Shown here one piece after another: positions 1 to 9,105 of a DNA stretch of 64,000 nucleotides. The stretch spans positions 17,530-81,529 of the forward strand of contig CAKZQG010000039.1 of NCBI GenBank assembly GCA_937139605.1. Reading direction: 5' to 3'. The stretch is from an uncultured bacterium. Its GTDB lineage: Bacteria; DRYD01. Within the stretch, counting starts at the first letter, position 1, and each line of letters starts with the position of its first letter. The translations under genes and the position numbers were made by a program. Under the pieces are notes generated by a model. That model was not told the DNA's origin and ran no database searches. It saw only the letters and a list, made by a program, of their open reading frames with translations.

Positions 1-114
1 TTAAGAACTAATTTAGAGGTATATAAAGTAGAAGAAGTATTAGATGGAGAATTAACTCCCTTTATTCTTTCTTTCCTTTTAAATAATAAACTTACAAATA
101 TCAATAATATTTAA
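1..114 (+). CDS. 3' end of an unidentified gene
   Basis: An open frame enters from the left edge and ends at a TAA at 112-114, giving 37 residues that finish in TNINNI. It lies 31 bases upstream of frr on the same strand, so it is probably the upstream gene of that operon. In many bacteria that position is held by pyrH, but the visible tail has no glycine-rich GT-V ending of UMP kinase, so I do not assign it. Only the C-terminus is visible and no function can be read from it. Confidence 0.5.
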   Translation, partial: LRTNLEVYKVEEVLDGELTPFILSFLLNNKLTNINNI

Positions 115-145
115 AAAAATAGATAAAAAGGAAGGAGGGTTAAAT

Positions 146-712
146 ATGGAAGATCCTAAAAAAATAATAGAAAATATGAAAAAAGAAATGGAAAACTCTT
201 TAAATTATTTAATAAAAGAATATAAATCTTTAAGAACAGGTAGAGCTAGTCCTTCATTAGTAGAAGATATAAAAGTAGAGTATTACGGAAATATTAGTCC
301 TTTAAAAGCATTAGCAGCGATATCTACACCAGACCCTAAAATTTTACTAATCCAGCCATTTGATAAAAATTCTATACCTTCTATTGAAAAAGCCATCTTA
401 AAAGCAAACTTATCACTAACTCCACAAGTAGATGGAAATGTAATAAAAATAATAATTCCAAGATTAACAGAAGAAAATAGAAAACAATTATCTAAGACTG
501 TAATGCAAAAAGCAGATGAAGTAAAAGTATCCATAAGGAATTCTCGAAGAGATGCAATTGAAAAAATTAAAGATTTATCAAAAAAGCAAAAAGTTATCTC
601 AGAAGATGAAGCTAATAGATATCAAAAAGAAATAGAAAAAATAACAAAAGAATATTTAGATAAAATAGATAAATTAGCTAATGATAAAACTAAGGAAATA
701 ATGACCGTTTAA
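146..712 (+). CDS. frr: Ribosome recycling factor
   Basis: The 188-residue product is the normal length for ribosome recycling factor, which with EF-G splits the post-termination 70S ribosome and frees mRNA and tRNA. The N-terminal helix with LRTGRASPSL (about residues 29-38) and the C-terminal helices with RNSRRDA and the SEDE segment are hallmarks of the family. The start is supported by AAGGAGGG at 132-139, six bases before the ATG. The gene follows an unidentified frame on the same strand and is followed, after about 70 bases, by a PhoU-like gene. Nothing unusual is seen. Confidence 0.98.
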   Translation: MEDPKKIIENMKKEMENSLNYLIKEYKSLRTGRASPSLVEDIKVEYYGNISPLKALAAISTPDPKILLIQPFDKNSIPSIEKAILKANLSLTPQVDGNVIKIIIPRLTEENRKQLSKTVMQKADEVKVSIRNSRRDAIEKIKDLSKKQKVISEDEANRYQKEIEKITKEYLDKIDKLANDKTKEIMTV

Positions 713-782
713 TATTTTATATTTTAAATTAAATAATTTAGTAAAATCAAATAATTTTGATTAAAGAGGTGTATAAATTAAT

Positions 783-1403
783 ATGAAAGGGATTTTAAAT
801 ATAATACCCAAAAATATAGATTTTTTTAAATATTTAAAAAATTGTGTAGAAATAATGGAGATCATTGCTAAAGAATTACTAAATTTTATAGATAATCCTA
901 CTGAGGAGAATTTTAATAAAATAAGAGAATTAGAGCATAAAGCAGATGAAATAGTACATGAATACAGACATAAACTTAATGAATCTTTTATAACTCCATT
1001 AGATAGAGAAGATTTACATCAAATAATAATGAAAATGGACGATGTAATAGATTTTATAAAATCTTCAGGTGAAAAATACTTTTTATATAAACCAAGTTTA
1101 AATAATGATTACATTTATCAGATGATAAAACTATTAATTCAATCTATTGAGTATTTAAAGCAAATAATAAATTTATTATCTAAGCCAAATGAAGAATTAT
1201 TAAAGTTAGTTAGTAAAATATGTGATCTTGAAAGGGAGTGTGATATAATTAATAGGAAAGCTATAGCAGAGCTATTTAACAATGGGAAAGATGTACTAGA
1301 AGTGATAAAACAAAAGGAAATATTATCTCAAATAGAAGAAACTGTTGATAGAGCTCAATTATTAGCTATAACTATTGAAAATTCCATTTATAAACATATA
1401 TAA
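783..1403 (+). CDS. DUF47 / PhoU-like protein
   Basis: This 206-residue all-helical protein matches the DUF47 family (TIGR00153, relatives of PhoU). Family members often sit beside Pit-type phosphate transporters and are thought to modulate phosphate uptake. Visible features are the ELEHKADEI-HEYR segment (about residues 49-62), the LDREDLHQI segment with DDVID (about 75-90), and a second EREC-D repeat near residue 150. Both resemble the acidic metal-binding E/DxxxD motifs of PhoU domains. The start has AAAGAGGTG at 763-771. No phosphate transporter lies next to it here; the next gene is an Amj-type flippase. The family call is firm, the role is inferred. Confidence 0.85.
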   Translation: MKGILNIIPKNIDFFKYLKNCVEIMEIIAKELLNFIDNPTEENFNKIRELEHKADEIVHEYRHKLNESFITPLDREDLHQIIMKMDDVIDFIKSSGEKYFLYKPSLNNDYIYQMIKLLIQSIEYLKQIINLLSKPNEELLKLVSKICDLERECDIINRKAIAELFNNGKDVLEVIKQKEILSQIEETVDRAQLLAITIENSIYKHI

Positions 1404-1451
1404 AAATTGATATAATTAATATAACAATATAATAAAAGGCAATTAATAAAA

Positions 1452-2282
1452 GTGGATATTTTTAATATTTTAATAAATGACAAACGATTAGTTATAATTT
1501 TTGTGATAACATTTTTTATAAACTTTTTATCAGTAAGTTCAGCAAGTTTAAGATTTGCAGGAATAAAAACTAATTCAATAACCACTTCTTTATCTCTTTC
1601 TAATATCATTTTATTAATAACTAGATTAGCTAATTTATTTCAAACTCCGTTTTTAGGGTCCATGATAGACTTAGCTTTTAAATATAATCAAATTGATACT
1701 TTATTATTAAAATTGCATATAATAATTTTTTCTGCTACCTTAGGTACTTTTGTAGGAATTTTATTTTTTAATACTTTTGAAAATATTTTCATAAAATGGA
1801 TTAATTTATTTAATAAAACTTTAAGTATTCCTAAGACTTTTTATTATTTAATATATCCTAAAACTTATTTAGTTATAATAAAATCAATAAGTAAAGTTAA
1901 TTTTTATTTAGATAAAAATGTTTTAAAAGAGGTTCCGAAGATTATAATATTTAGTTCTTTATTTGTGTCAGCGTTTTGGACAACGGGGGTATTATCTGCT
2001 ATGTATGCAAGTGTTTTAGTACCGGAATATGCTAGAACTGCTACAATCTTATCAGGCATTGTCAATGGAATCGCTACCATTTTATTTACCATTTTCTTAG
2101 ATCCAATAATAGCCCATATAACTGATAAAGTTTATAATAATCAAAAGGATATAAAATTTCTATATAACTCAGTATTTTTGATGCTAATATTTACATTGCT
2201 GGGAACTATTTTAGCACAGTTTGTATTAAAACCTGGAGCTTATTTAATTGCTATTATCACTAAATTAGTTGCAACATTTTAA
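1452..2282 (+). CDS. amj: Amj-family lipid II flippase
   Basis: A 276-residue integral membrane protein starting at a GTG. Its N-terminal part reads SLRFAGIKT, then TSLSLSNIILL, then NLFQTPFLG (about residues 32-72), the conserved signature of the Amj/YdaH family (DUF2837). In Bacillus subtilis, Amj is an alternative lipid II flippase that can replace MurJ in peptidoglycan synthesis. Several hydrophobic segments follow, with a conserved pattern near ALLVP-A (ASVLVPEYA) around residue 190. UppP, which recycles the same lipid carrier, lies 740 bases downstream on the same strand, separated by an opposite-strand pilin gene. No MurJ is visible in the window, so whether Amj is the main flippase here is unknown. 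Confidence 0.85.
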   Translation: MDIFNILINDKRLVIIFVITFFINFLSVSSASLRFAGIKTNSITTSLSLSNIILLITRLANLFQTPFLGSMIDLAFKYNQIDTLLLKLHIIIFSATLGTFVGILFFNTFENIFIKWINLFNKTLSIPKTFYYLIYPKTYLVIIKSISKVNFYLDKNVLKEVPKIIIFSSLFVSAFWTTGVLSAMYASVLVPEYARTATILSGIVNGIATILFTIFLDPIIAHITDKVYNNQKDIKFLYNSVFLMLIFTLLGTILAQFVLKPGAYLIAIITKLVATF

Positions 2283-2291
2283 TAATATTTA

Positions 2292-2861
2292 TTAAGGGGA
2301 TATAACAGTTATATCAGCAGGATTTATATCATTAGGTGGTAAGTTATTATTTATTGCTCTTATTTCGAGGTTAGTAGTAGATATTATACAAGAAGTTTCA
2401 GTTGTTCTAATGGTCCCTTTATGGGTATAAGATATTTTTACTTTTACTTCATATAAGGTATTAGAATTAGCATACTTAGAGTAGTTAATAGAATTAATAG
2501 AATAATCATAAGAATTCCCTATTTTATAGTTATAGTTTTTAAGTGTTTGTTCTAAAGTGGAAATAGCATCATTTCTTAAAACCAATTGGTTATTTATACT
2601 ATCAATGTAAAAATATTTGGAAGTATTATTTTGAATTTCATAAGAAATAAGATTTAGAATATTAGAGATATCTATAAATTTTTGATTTATAGTACTTATA
2701 TTTGAACCCCAATAAACTATAACTAACATAGCTAATAACAATACCAATGCTATACTAAATGAAATAACTACTTCTATTATAGTTAACCCTCTGCTTTTTT
2801 TTAGCTCTTTAATTTTTATTTCTTTAATTTTTATAAAGTTAAAAAAATTGATACTCTTCAT
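2292..2861 (-). CDS. Type IV prepilin-like protein (minor pilin)
   Basis: The product carries a class III (prepilin peptidase) signal: a basic leader ending KKSRG, then LTIIEVVISF with Glu at mature position 5, followed by one long hydrophobic helix. After cleavage this would be a membrane-anchored pseudopilin of a type IV pilus or type II secretion-like system. The frame is open to 2942, but I place the start at the ATG at 2859-2861 because AGGAAGG lies eight bases upstream; this gives 189 residues. The globular part is Asn/Tyr/Ser-rich and not assignable to a specific minor pilin. The gene lies alone, opposite its neighbours amj and uppP. Two major-pilin-like genes occur near 14 kb. Confidence 0.8.
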   Translation of the reverse strand: MKSINFFNFIKIKEIKIKELKKSRGLTIIEVVISFSIALVLLLAMLVIVYWGSNISTINQKFIDISNILNLISYEIQNNTSKYFYIDSINNQLVLRNDAISTLEQTLKNYNYKIGNSYDYSINSINYSKYANSNTLYEVKVKISYTHKGTIRTTETSCIISTTNLEIRAINNNLPPNDINPADITVISP

Positions 2862-3022
2862 AAACTTTACCTTCCTATTTATTATTTCATAAAAAATTTT
2901 ATTATTTCCTTTTATTAATATTAAAAAAATTATAACAAACATAATAAGAATTTTCTAATAATTAATTAAGAAGGATAAAACAAATATATAAGTAATTATA
3001 AAATGAAAGGGGTTTAAATTTA

Positions 3023-3808
3023 ATGGATTATATAAAATATGCTGTTCTTGGTATAGTTCAAGCTTTGACTGAGTTTTTACCAATAAGTAGTACAGCACAT
3101 ATTAAAATATTTGAGATTATTTTGAAACTCCCCTACTCTACTACTTTAGATATTTTTCTTCACTTAGGAACATTATTAGCTACTATAATTTATTTTAAAG
3201 ATGTTATAATTAGCTATATTAGAAAATATTTTAATGAAATTATGTGGGTAGTCTTTTTCACTATTATTTTTGCCTTTATAATAGACAAAATATCATATTT
3301 TCAAAGACCAGAACTATTAAGTGTATTTTTATTTGTAAATGCTATATTTTTATTTATTATTGATAAAAATTTAAAAAAAGAGAATCATCTTAATAAAGAT
3401 GTTAAAGCACTTAGTATAATTGATTTATTTTTAATAGGTTTTTTTCAGGGGCTAAGTGCAATCCCTAGTTTATCTAGAAGTGGTAGTACAATCTTTGCTT
3501 CTATTTTAGCTAAGCTTAACCCATATGAAGCTTTTAGATTCTCTTTTATTGTCTCTATCCCAACAATTGCTTTAGCTTTTATCTACGAATTAATAAAATT
3601 CTTTAAAGATAAAACATATTTAAATGAAGATATAAACCTAATAGGGGTTATAATAGCTATTATTTTTTCTTTTATTTTTGGTATAATTGCTCTTAAAATT
3701 TTAGATAATTTCATTAAACAACAAAAAGTATCATTTTTTGTAATATATAATATAGTTTTAGGAGTAATTTTAAGTTTTTATTTAGGATTTTTTATTAAAT
3801 TTTTCTAA
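3023..3808 (+). CDS. uppP: Undecaprenyl-diphosphatase
   Basis: UppP (BacA) dephosphorylates undecaprenyl or decaprenyl pyrophosphate at the membrane, recycling the lipid carrier for peptidoglycan and polysaccharide synthesis. The 261-residue protein has both family motifs: EFLPISSTAH (residues 17-26) and PSLSRSGST (138-146), within about eight hydrophobic segments, at the family's normal length. The start at 3023 has AAAGGGG at 3006-3012. It is transcribed divergently from the prepilin gene upstream and converges on the ion-channel gene. It would also serve the decaprenyl-phosphate-dependent arabinose pathway encoded from 6.9 kb. Confidence 0.96.
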   Translation: MDYIKYAVLGIVQALTEFLPISSTAHIKIFEIILKLPYSTTLDIFLHLGTLLATIIYFKDVIISYIRKYFNEIMWVVFFTIIFAFIIDKISYFQRPELLSVFLFVNAIFLFIIDKNLKKENHLNKDVKALSIIDLFLIGFFQGLSAIPSLSRSGSTIFASILAKLNPYEAFRFSFIVSIPTIALAFIYELIKFFKDKTYLNEDINLIGVIIAIIFSFIFGIIALKILDNFIKQQKVSFFVIYNIVLGVILSFYLGFFIKFF

Positions 3809-3830
3809 TTTTTTAATTACATATATTTTT

Positions 3831-5372
3831 TTATAATATACATATAATAGAATAAACATCATTTAAATTAATTTCTTTTAAACTCTTTAAACAGTCTTGA
3901 TATTTTTTTGGTGAATATAATTTATTAACTAAAGTTTTATATTCGTTATGTTTAGTTATATATCCTAAGATAACTGCATCGTAGGTATTTTTTATATATT
4001 CTATTAAGTCAAAAAGATTATTAACATCTTTTAGTTCATTTTGAGAAAAATTTTTAATATAGAATTCTTTAATTTTATATCCAACAGGGGTAAAGAAGTT
4101 AGAAATAAATAAAGAAGCAGAAGGTAAAAATATTTTCATATTTATTATTTTAGAAATAAGTTCATGTTGTCTAATAACATTAATTTCGTCAATATTAACA
4201 ATATCTGTATTAGTAATAGCTATAACTTTAGTTTTAGAGAATTCTGTTCCTAAAGTTCTTACAATATTAGAAGCAATAAAGGCTGTATTGATATCTTGGT
4301 GATACTCATCAGATTCTCTTTCATCAGGTAATATAAATATTTTTTCTATTCTATCTTTTAGTTTTTCTAGTTCATTATAAAAAGAAGTTTCTAAGATATT
4401 TTTATTAACAATAAAAAAAAATTCTGTAAGATAATGTAAATGTTCTTTTTTTAAAGTACTATTCATCATTTCATTTAAATTATCTACATCATCAGTAGAT
4501 AACTTAGATATTAATACTATTTTTGTGTTTATATTAGTACTATCTATAATAGCATAATATATTGTTTTTATGTATTCTTTAATAATAGAAGTAATCATTT
4601 CTTTATCATAGTTTATAATAATAACTAAGTTTCCATAGGATGGGATATTATCAAAAATATTTAAATTTTTATATCGTTCCATAATAAAAGATGCAATAGT
4701 ACCGATAATACTAGCAAATAATATTCCATTAGCTATTATTAAGAATATACCTATTAAATATTTTTGGGTTTTATCGGGTAATCCTTCTGGAATTTCACCA
4801 GTAAAAACTACATAAAATGCCCATTTCAAAGCTTCAAAAATATCTATTTCTAATATCTGGTTAAGCATAACAGAGCCTACTAAAATTACTAAAACTGTTA
4901 TAACAAAAATCTTTATTATATTTCTTAATAGAAAGTTAATTTCTTTTTCAATAATTCCAAATATTTTAAATATAGTAATTAATCTAATAATTCTAATTAA
5001 TCTAAGTAAAGCTAAATCATGTAAATAAACTGCTTCATTAAATCCATAAAAAAAATGTAAAACAATATAATCAACAGGGATCCATCCAAGTAAAGCTACT
5101 ATATCCCAAAAATATACTTTAAAAAACTTTCTAAAATCCCCTATTGACCAATACCTTATTATCAACTCAATTGAAAATAAACTAAAAAATATAATATCTA
5201 TAAAAAAGTAAATAACCGGATAACTTTTAAAAAAATTAAAATAAAAATCTCTTGTAGTTAAAAATAAAACATACACTATAGAAACTATTGTCAATACATT
5301 ATAAAAAATATTAAATTTTTTATTGTAATTTAAATTAATTAATAGATTAGTTAATTTATCTTTTAGGTTCAT
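3831..5372 (-). CDS. Voltage-sensor-type ion channel with RCK-like domain and atypical pore
   Basis: The 513-residue protein has the layout of a six-helix channel: four hydrophobic segments (about 22-40, 53-73, 84-108 and an S4-like helix at 120-139 with R124, R127, R130 and K136 at three-residue spacing), a re-entrant pore stretch near 182-200, and an S6-like helix at 203-230. A soluble part from about 240 begins like an NAD-binding RCK/TrkA-N fold (NLVIIINYD). The potassium selectivity filter TVGYG is absent; the pore reads VVFTGEIPEGL instead. The ion carried is therefore uncertain. The gene is 11 bases downstream of an acetyltransferase-like gene, so the two are likely cotranscribed. Fold call confident, selectivity not. 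Confidence 0.75.
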   Translation of the reverse strand: MNLKDKLTNLLINLNYNKKFNIFYNVLTIVSIVYVLFLTTRDFYFNFFKSYPVIYFFIDIIFFSLFSIELIIRYWSIGDFRKFFKVYFWDIVALLGWIPVDYIVLHFFYGFNEAVYLHDLALLRLIRIIRLITIFKIFGIIEKEINFLLRNIIKIFVITVLVILVGSVMLNQILEIDIFEALKWAFYVVFTGEIPEGLPDKTQKYLIGIFLIIANGILFASIIGTIASFIMERYKNLNIFDNIPSYGNLVIIINYDKEMITSIIKEYIKTIYYAIIDSTNINTKIVLISKLSTDDVDNLNEMMNSTLKKEHLHYLTEFFFIVNKNILETSFYNELEKLKDRIEKIFILPDERESDEYHQDINTAFIASNIVRTLGTEFSKTKVIAITNTDIVNIDEINVIRQHELISKIINMKIFLPSASLFISNFFTPVGYKIKEFYIKNFSQNELKDVNNLFDLIEYIKNTYDAVILGYITKHNEYKTLVNKLYSPKKYQDCLKSLKEINLNDVYSIICIL

Positions 5373-5383
5373 TTTTAATTGTA

Positions 5384-6718
5384 TTAAATTTTGAAAGTTT
5401 CTATTAAATCTATTTCTTCTTGGAGTTTATTAACTAAAAATGAATATATTACTTTCAGGTAATCTTTAAATATATCGGGGACAATCATGTTTTTGAGATT
5501 AGGGAAATTAAATGGGTAGAAAAATATAGCAATATCTTTTCTAGTATTTTTTTCTTTTAGCATTATAGGAAAATATGCACAAGGTACAAATCCAATATCT
5601 ATTAATATATTATGATAGAAATAATTTTCAGCTTTAGAAACGACTTCTAAGTATCTTCCATCCAATTTATCAATAATAAATGGGATATTATAAAATAGAT
5701 TATAAATTTTTTCTATATCGTTATCTACTTCTAACCCCATTATCGCGCAATGTTTATCAATATAATTAAAATGTAAAAAAACAGAACCTATAGGAGTTTT
5801 TATTTTAAAATTCGGTTTATGAAATGGCATGAATTTAAATCTCAAGGTATTTAATTTCTCTTTATATTCTCTTTCTACGTTATCTACAATTATGTTTATA
5901 TTATCTAAGATAGTTGGTTTAATATTTATTTTTTGGTTTAATATTTTCTGATATTTTTCTTCTAATGTTAGAATATCTTGGATATTTTTTTTAATATTTT
6001 TAATATTTTTTATGTTATAGTGGAGTAATCTATGTAAGTATTTTTGGAGTACTTGATATATTTCATTAACGAGGATATTCATTTTAGTTATTTTTTCTCT
6101 TTTAATTAGTCCTTTATGTGTTAGGTAGATAAATAGAGCGTGGTTTTCATAAGTTAGTACTCTCCTAACGTTGGGGAATATTCCAGCAGGAATGAAGTTA
6201 TTTTTTAATAAAACTTTTTGGGGACTTATTGTTAAAGTTCTTGCTAAAGCGTATATTACTTCTGATTTAATAATGGAATAATTAAATGCTAAATAAAATA
6301 TTATTTCAAATAGTTTATTATTTCTGTATTTTTCTTTAACTACAGCAGCTAACGCTTTTGATAATGAATTCTTTTTATCAACTCTAAATAAAATTGAAGC
6401 ACATACTTTATTTTCATTATCATATACTAACAACCATAAATTATCTTTATTTAATAGAATTTCAGTTAATAGTTCTTCATCAGTTACTTCAGGTAATGAG
6501 TAATTATATCCATAAATTTCTTTATATAGATTTTTTATATCATTTTTGTTATTTATATTGGCTTTTTTAATTTTGAAATTAAGGATTAAAGTGCTTATAT
6601 CAAATTCAAAAAATTCTTTTAGATCTCCAATTAGTATATCTTTATTAGAATTTAGTTCTTTAAAAATCTGATTAATATGATTTATATTTTTATTATAAGT
6701 ATTAGAACCTAAATTCAT
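5384..6718 (-). CDS. GNAT-like acetyltransferase protein, possibly internally duplicated
   Basis: A 444-residue soluble protein I cannot assign to a named enzyme. The N-terminal half resembles a GNAT acetyltransferase: YGYNYSLPE near residue 70, a strand with VCASILFRV near 105, and a closing NNFIPAGIFPNV segment near 175. The C-terminal half seems to repeat the closing element (DIGFVPCAYFPI near 380), suggesting a duplicated GNAT-like fold joined by a helical region rich in Ile, Lys and Asn. The gene is just upstream of the ion-channel gene on the same strand and diverges from the DPA operon. Substrate and function are unknown; the fold call rests on pattern only. Confidence 0.5.
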   Translation of the reverse strand: MNLGSNTYNKNINHINQIFKELNSNKDILIGDLKEFFEFDISTLILNFKIKKANINNKNDIKNLYKEIYGYNYSLPEVTDEELLTEILLNKDNLWLLVYDNENKVCASILFRVDKKNSLSKALAAVVKEKYRNNKLFEIIFYLAFNYSIIKSEVIYALARTLTISPQKVLLKNNFIPAGIFPNVRRVLTYENHALFIYLTHKGLIKREKITKMNILVNEIYQVLQKYLHRLLHYNIKNIKNIKKNIQDILTLEEKYQKILNQKINIKPTILDNINIIVDNVEREYKEKLNTLRFKFMPFHKPNFKIKTPIGSVFLHFNYIDKHCAIMGLEVDNDIEKIYNLFYNIPFIIDKLDGRYLEVVSKAENYFYHNILIDIGFVPCAYFPIMLKEKNTRKDIAIFFYPFNFPNLKNMIVPDIFKDYLKVIYSFLVNKLQEEIDLIETFKI

Positions 6719-6853
6719 AAATTAAATGGTTATAGTAATTTATTTTTATTCTATTATTTATTTTAACAAAACCCAAAAAAACTCCTATTAAATATAACTA
6801 ATTAAAATAGGGAAAAATAGAAAAAAATATAATATTTTAATAAAGGAGTAAAT

Positions 6854-7729
6854 ATGGGTTTTAGTGATTATGTAAAACTATTAAGGATTCATCAATGGGT
6901 AAAAAATTTATTAATTTTTGCTCCATTTTTTTTCTCCTTTAATTACAAAACAGATATTCTTTTAAATTTAATAATAGTTTTTTTTATTTTTAGTATTACT
7001 GCAAGTGCTATTTATGTAATAAATGATATTATAGATTTAGAGTACGATAAAAATCATCCCGATAAAAAAAATAGGCCCTTACCTTCAAACAAAATCACTA
7101 TAAATAATGCCGTTATTCTAATTTTTGTTTTATTATCTTTATCATTATCCATTTCTTTTTTAATTAATAAATCTTTATTTTATCTAGTATTAATTTATAT
7201 AATATTAAATCTAATATATAGCTTATTTATAAAGAAAATAATTATCTGGGATGTAACATTTTTAGCTTCAAACTATATTATAAGGTTGTTAATAGGATCT
7301 ATTCCATTTAATATAGAGTTATCTAATTGGATAATAATAAATACATTTTTATTAGCTATTTTAATTGGTTTTACTAAGAGAAGAGAAGATCTCATTTTAT
7401 TTTATAAAGGTAAAAATACTAGAAAAAATATAGAAAATTATTCCCTAGAGTTAATTAATATATCTATAGCAATAGTAGGCGGATTAGCTATAGTAGCTTA
7501 CCTTATGTACACAACGAACTTAGAAATAATAAAAAAGCATGGGGAATATTTATATCTTACTTTTATTTTTGTTTTAGTAGGAGTAATAAGGTACCTTCAA
7601 TTAGTATTTAATAAAGAAACAAGTGGTGATCCCGCAAAAATCTTTTTAAAAGATAATTTTTTAAAATTAACTATTTTACTATGGTTAATTTCATTTTATG
7701 CAATCCATTACCTAAGTAACAAATTTTAG
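6854..7729 (+). CDS. Decaprenyl-phosphate phosphoribosyltransferase-like (UbiA family)
   Basis: A 291-residue polytopic UbiA-superfamily prenyltransferase. The first catalytic Asp-rich motif lies at residues 57-80: NDIIDLEYDKNHP followed by KNRPLPSNKI. The start MGFSDYVKLLRIHQWVKN is typical of the DPPR-synthase branch (mycobacterial Rv3806c type). That enzyme moves 5-phosphoribose from PRPP to decaprenyl phosphate, the first committed step to decaprenylphosphoryl-arabinose. The assignment is strengthened by context: DprE1-like, DprE2-like and HAD phosphatase genes follow within 60 bases each on the same strand. AAAGGAG lies just before the start. It could use another polyprenyl phosphate, but the pathway context makes DPPR synthase the best call. 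Confidence 0.9.
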   Translation: MGFSDYVKLLRIHQWVKNLLIFAPFFFSFNYKTDILLNLIIVFFIFSITASAIYVINDIIDLEYDKNHPDKKNRPLPSNKITINNAVILIFVLLSLSLSISFLINKSLFYLVLIYIILNLIYSLFIKKIIIWDVTFLASNYIIRLLIGSIPFNIELSNWIIINTFLLAILIGFTKRREDLILFYKGKNTRKNIENYSLELINISIAIVGGLAIVAYLMYTTNLEIIKKHGEYLYLTFIFVLVGVIRYLQLVFNKETSGDPAKIFLKDNFLKLTILLWLISFYAIHYLSNKF

Positions 7730-7774
7730 AAATAATTAAAGCTTTAACATTATTGTCTATGTTTATTATAGTCT

Positions 7775-9067
7775 ATGTTTAAAGAAAAAGAAATCTCAAC
7801 TTGGATATTAAATCCTAAAATAAAAAGTACAGTATATTATCCTGATAATTTCCTGACCATAAAAGAATTAAATAACAATTTAAAAAATTTTTTAGCAATA
7901 GGTAAATTAAGGAGCTATTCAGATTCAATATACTCTACTGTTATTAAAACTACAAAATATAATTACATATTGGACTATAACAAAGAAGAAGGATATATTG
8001 AATGTACCTCAGGAATAACCTTAAAAGAAATAATAGATTTTGTAATAAAAGATAATTATTTTTTATTAATTACTCCAGGTACAAAATATATAACCTTAGG
8101 TGGAGCAATATCAAATGATGTACATGGTAAAAACCATCATATCCATGGTTCATTTAATGAATCTATCATTAATTTACAAGTTTTATTACCTAATAATGAA
8201 ATAGTTACAATAAATGATAAAAATAATGAAATTTATAGAGCTATTGTAGGTGGAATTGGATTAATAGGAATTATTTTAAAATCTAAAATAAAGTTATTAA
8301 AAATTCCTAGCCCATTTATATTACAAAGAAATACAAAAACCCATACCTTCTATCAATTAATTGATAATATCTATAAGTATAATAATTGTACTTACAGCGT
8401 AGTATGGTTGGATTTATTTAACTTTAACGGAAATAAATTAAATGCAATACTCCAAACTGGAGAATTTATAAATCAAAACTATACAAATATAAATCATATT
8501 TTAAAAAGAATTAATAAAAAAATAACTATTCCCCATTTTTTAAGAATAGAAAATCTAATAGTTAAAATTTTTAATTATTTTTATTATTTATTTACTTTTG
8601 AAGAGAAAATAGTTGATTTTAATACTTTTTTTTATCCTTTAGATTTCATTTATAATTGGAATACTTTGTATAAACCTACTGGATTTTTACAATATCAATT
8701 AATAGTTAATTCAGAAGAAGCTTTAGAAAAAATAATATACACAATATATAAATCTAACATAAAGCCATATTTATCTATTTTAAAATTACATAAAGAAGGT
8801 AATAATAATTTTTTGTCATTTCCCATAAAAGGTTTTAGTTTAGCTTTAGATTTTAAATTACAAGCAGGATTATATGACTTATTGGATAAATTAGATAATA
8901 TAGTTATAAAAAACAATGGTAGAATATATTTAGCTAAAGATAACAGGATGGATAAGGATAAATTTGAAAAAATGTATTCAAAAGTAAATGAATTCAAAAA
9001 AATCAGAAAAGAATTAGGAGCTAATAAAAAATATATCTCTTTACAATCTATAAGATTAAGTCTATAA
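7775..9067 (+). CDS. dprE1: DprE1-like decaprenylphosphoryl-ribose 2'-oxidase (FAD)
   Basis: A 430-residue FAD-dependent oxidase of the vanillyl-alcohol-oxidase fold. DprE1 oxidises the 2'-OH of decaprenylphosphoryl-ribose, the first half of the epimerisation to arabinose. The FAD-binding stretch GGAISNDVHGKNHH (109-122) is almost the mycobacterial motif, and the C-terminal YLAKDNR (385-391) supplies the equivalent of catalytic Lys418 as K388. The position matching mycobacterial Cys387, the residue trapped by benzothiazinones, is Ala357 here (GFSLALDF, 353-360). No clear ribosome site precedes the ATG, which sits 45 bases after the UbiA-type gene. A sugar-lactone oxidase is the alternative, made unlikely by the motifs and neighbours. 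Confidence 0.92.
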   Translation: MFKEKEISTWILNPKIKSTVYYPDNFLTIKELNNNLKNFLAIGKLRSYSDSIYSTVIKTTKYNYILDYNKEEGYIECTSGITLKEIIDFVIKDNYFLLITPGTKYITLGGAISNDVHGKNHHIHGSFNESIINLQVLLPNNEIVTINDKNNEIYRAIVGGIGLIGIILKSKIKLLKIPSPFILQRNTKTHTFYQLIDNIYKYNNCTYSVVWLDLFNFNGNKLNAILQTGEFINQNYTNINHILKRINKKITIPHFLRIENLIVKIFNYFYYLFTFEEKIVDFNTFFYPLDFIYNWNTLYKPTGFLQYQLIVNSEEALEKIIYTIYKSNIKPYLSILKLHKEGNNNFLSFPIKGFSLALDFKLQAGLYDLLDKLDNIVIKNNGRIYLAKDNRMDKDKFEKMYSKVNEFKKIRKELGANKKYISLQSIRLSL

Positions 9068-9105
9068 AAACTATATAAAATAAAAATTATAAAATATTTG
9101 ATTAT

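Noticed and set aside
1-114. The left-edge frame as the end of pyrH, by analogy with the usual pyrH-frr order
   Set aside because: The visible tail lacks the glycine-rich GT-V ending of UMP kinase, so no gene name is justified.
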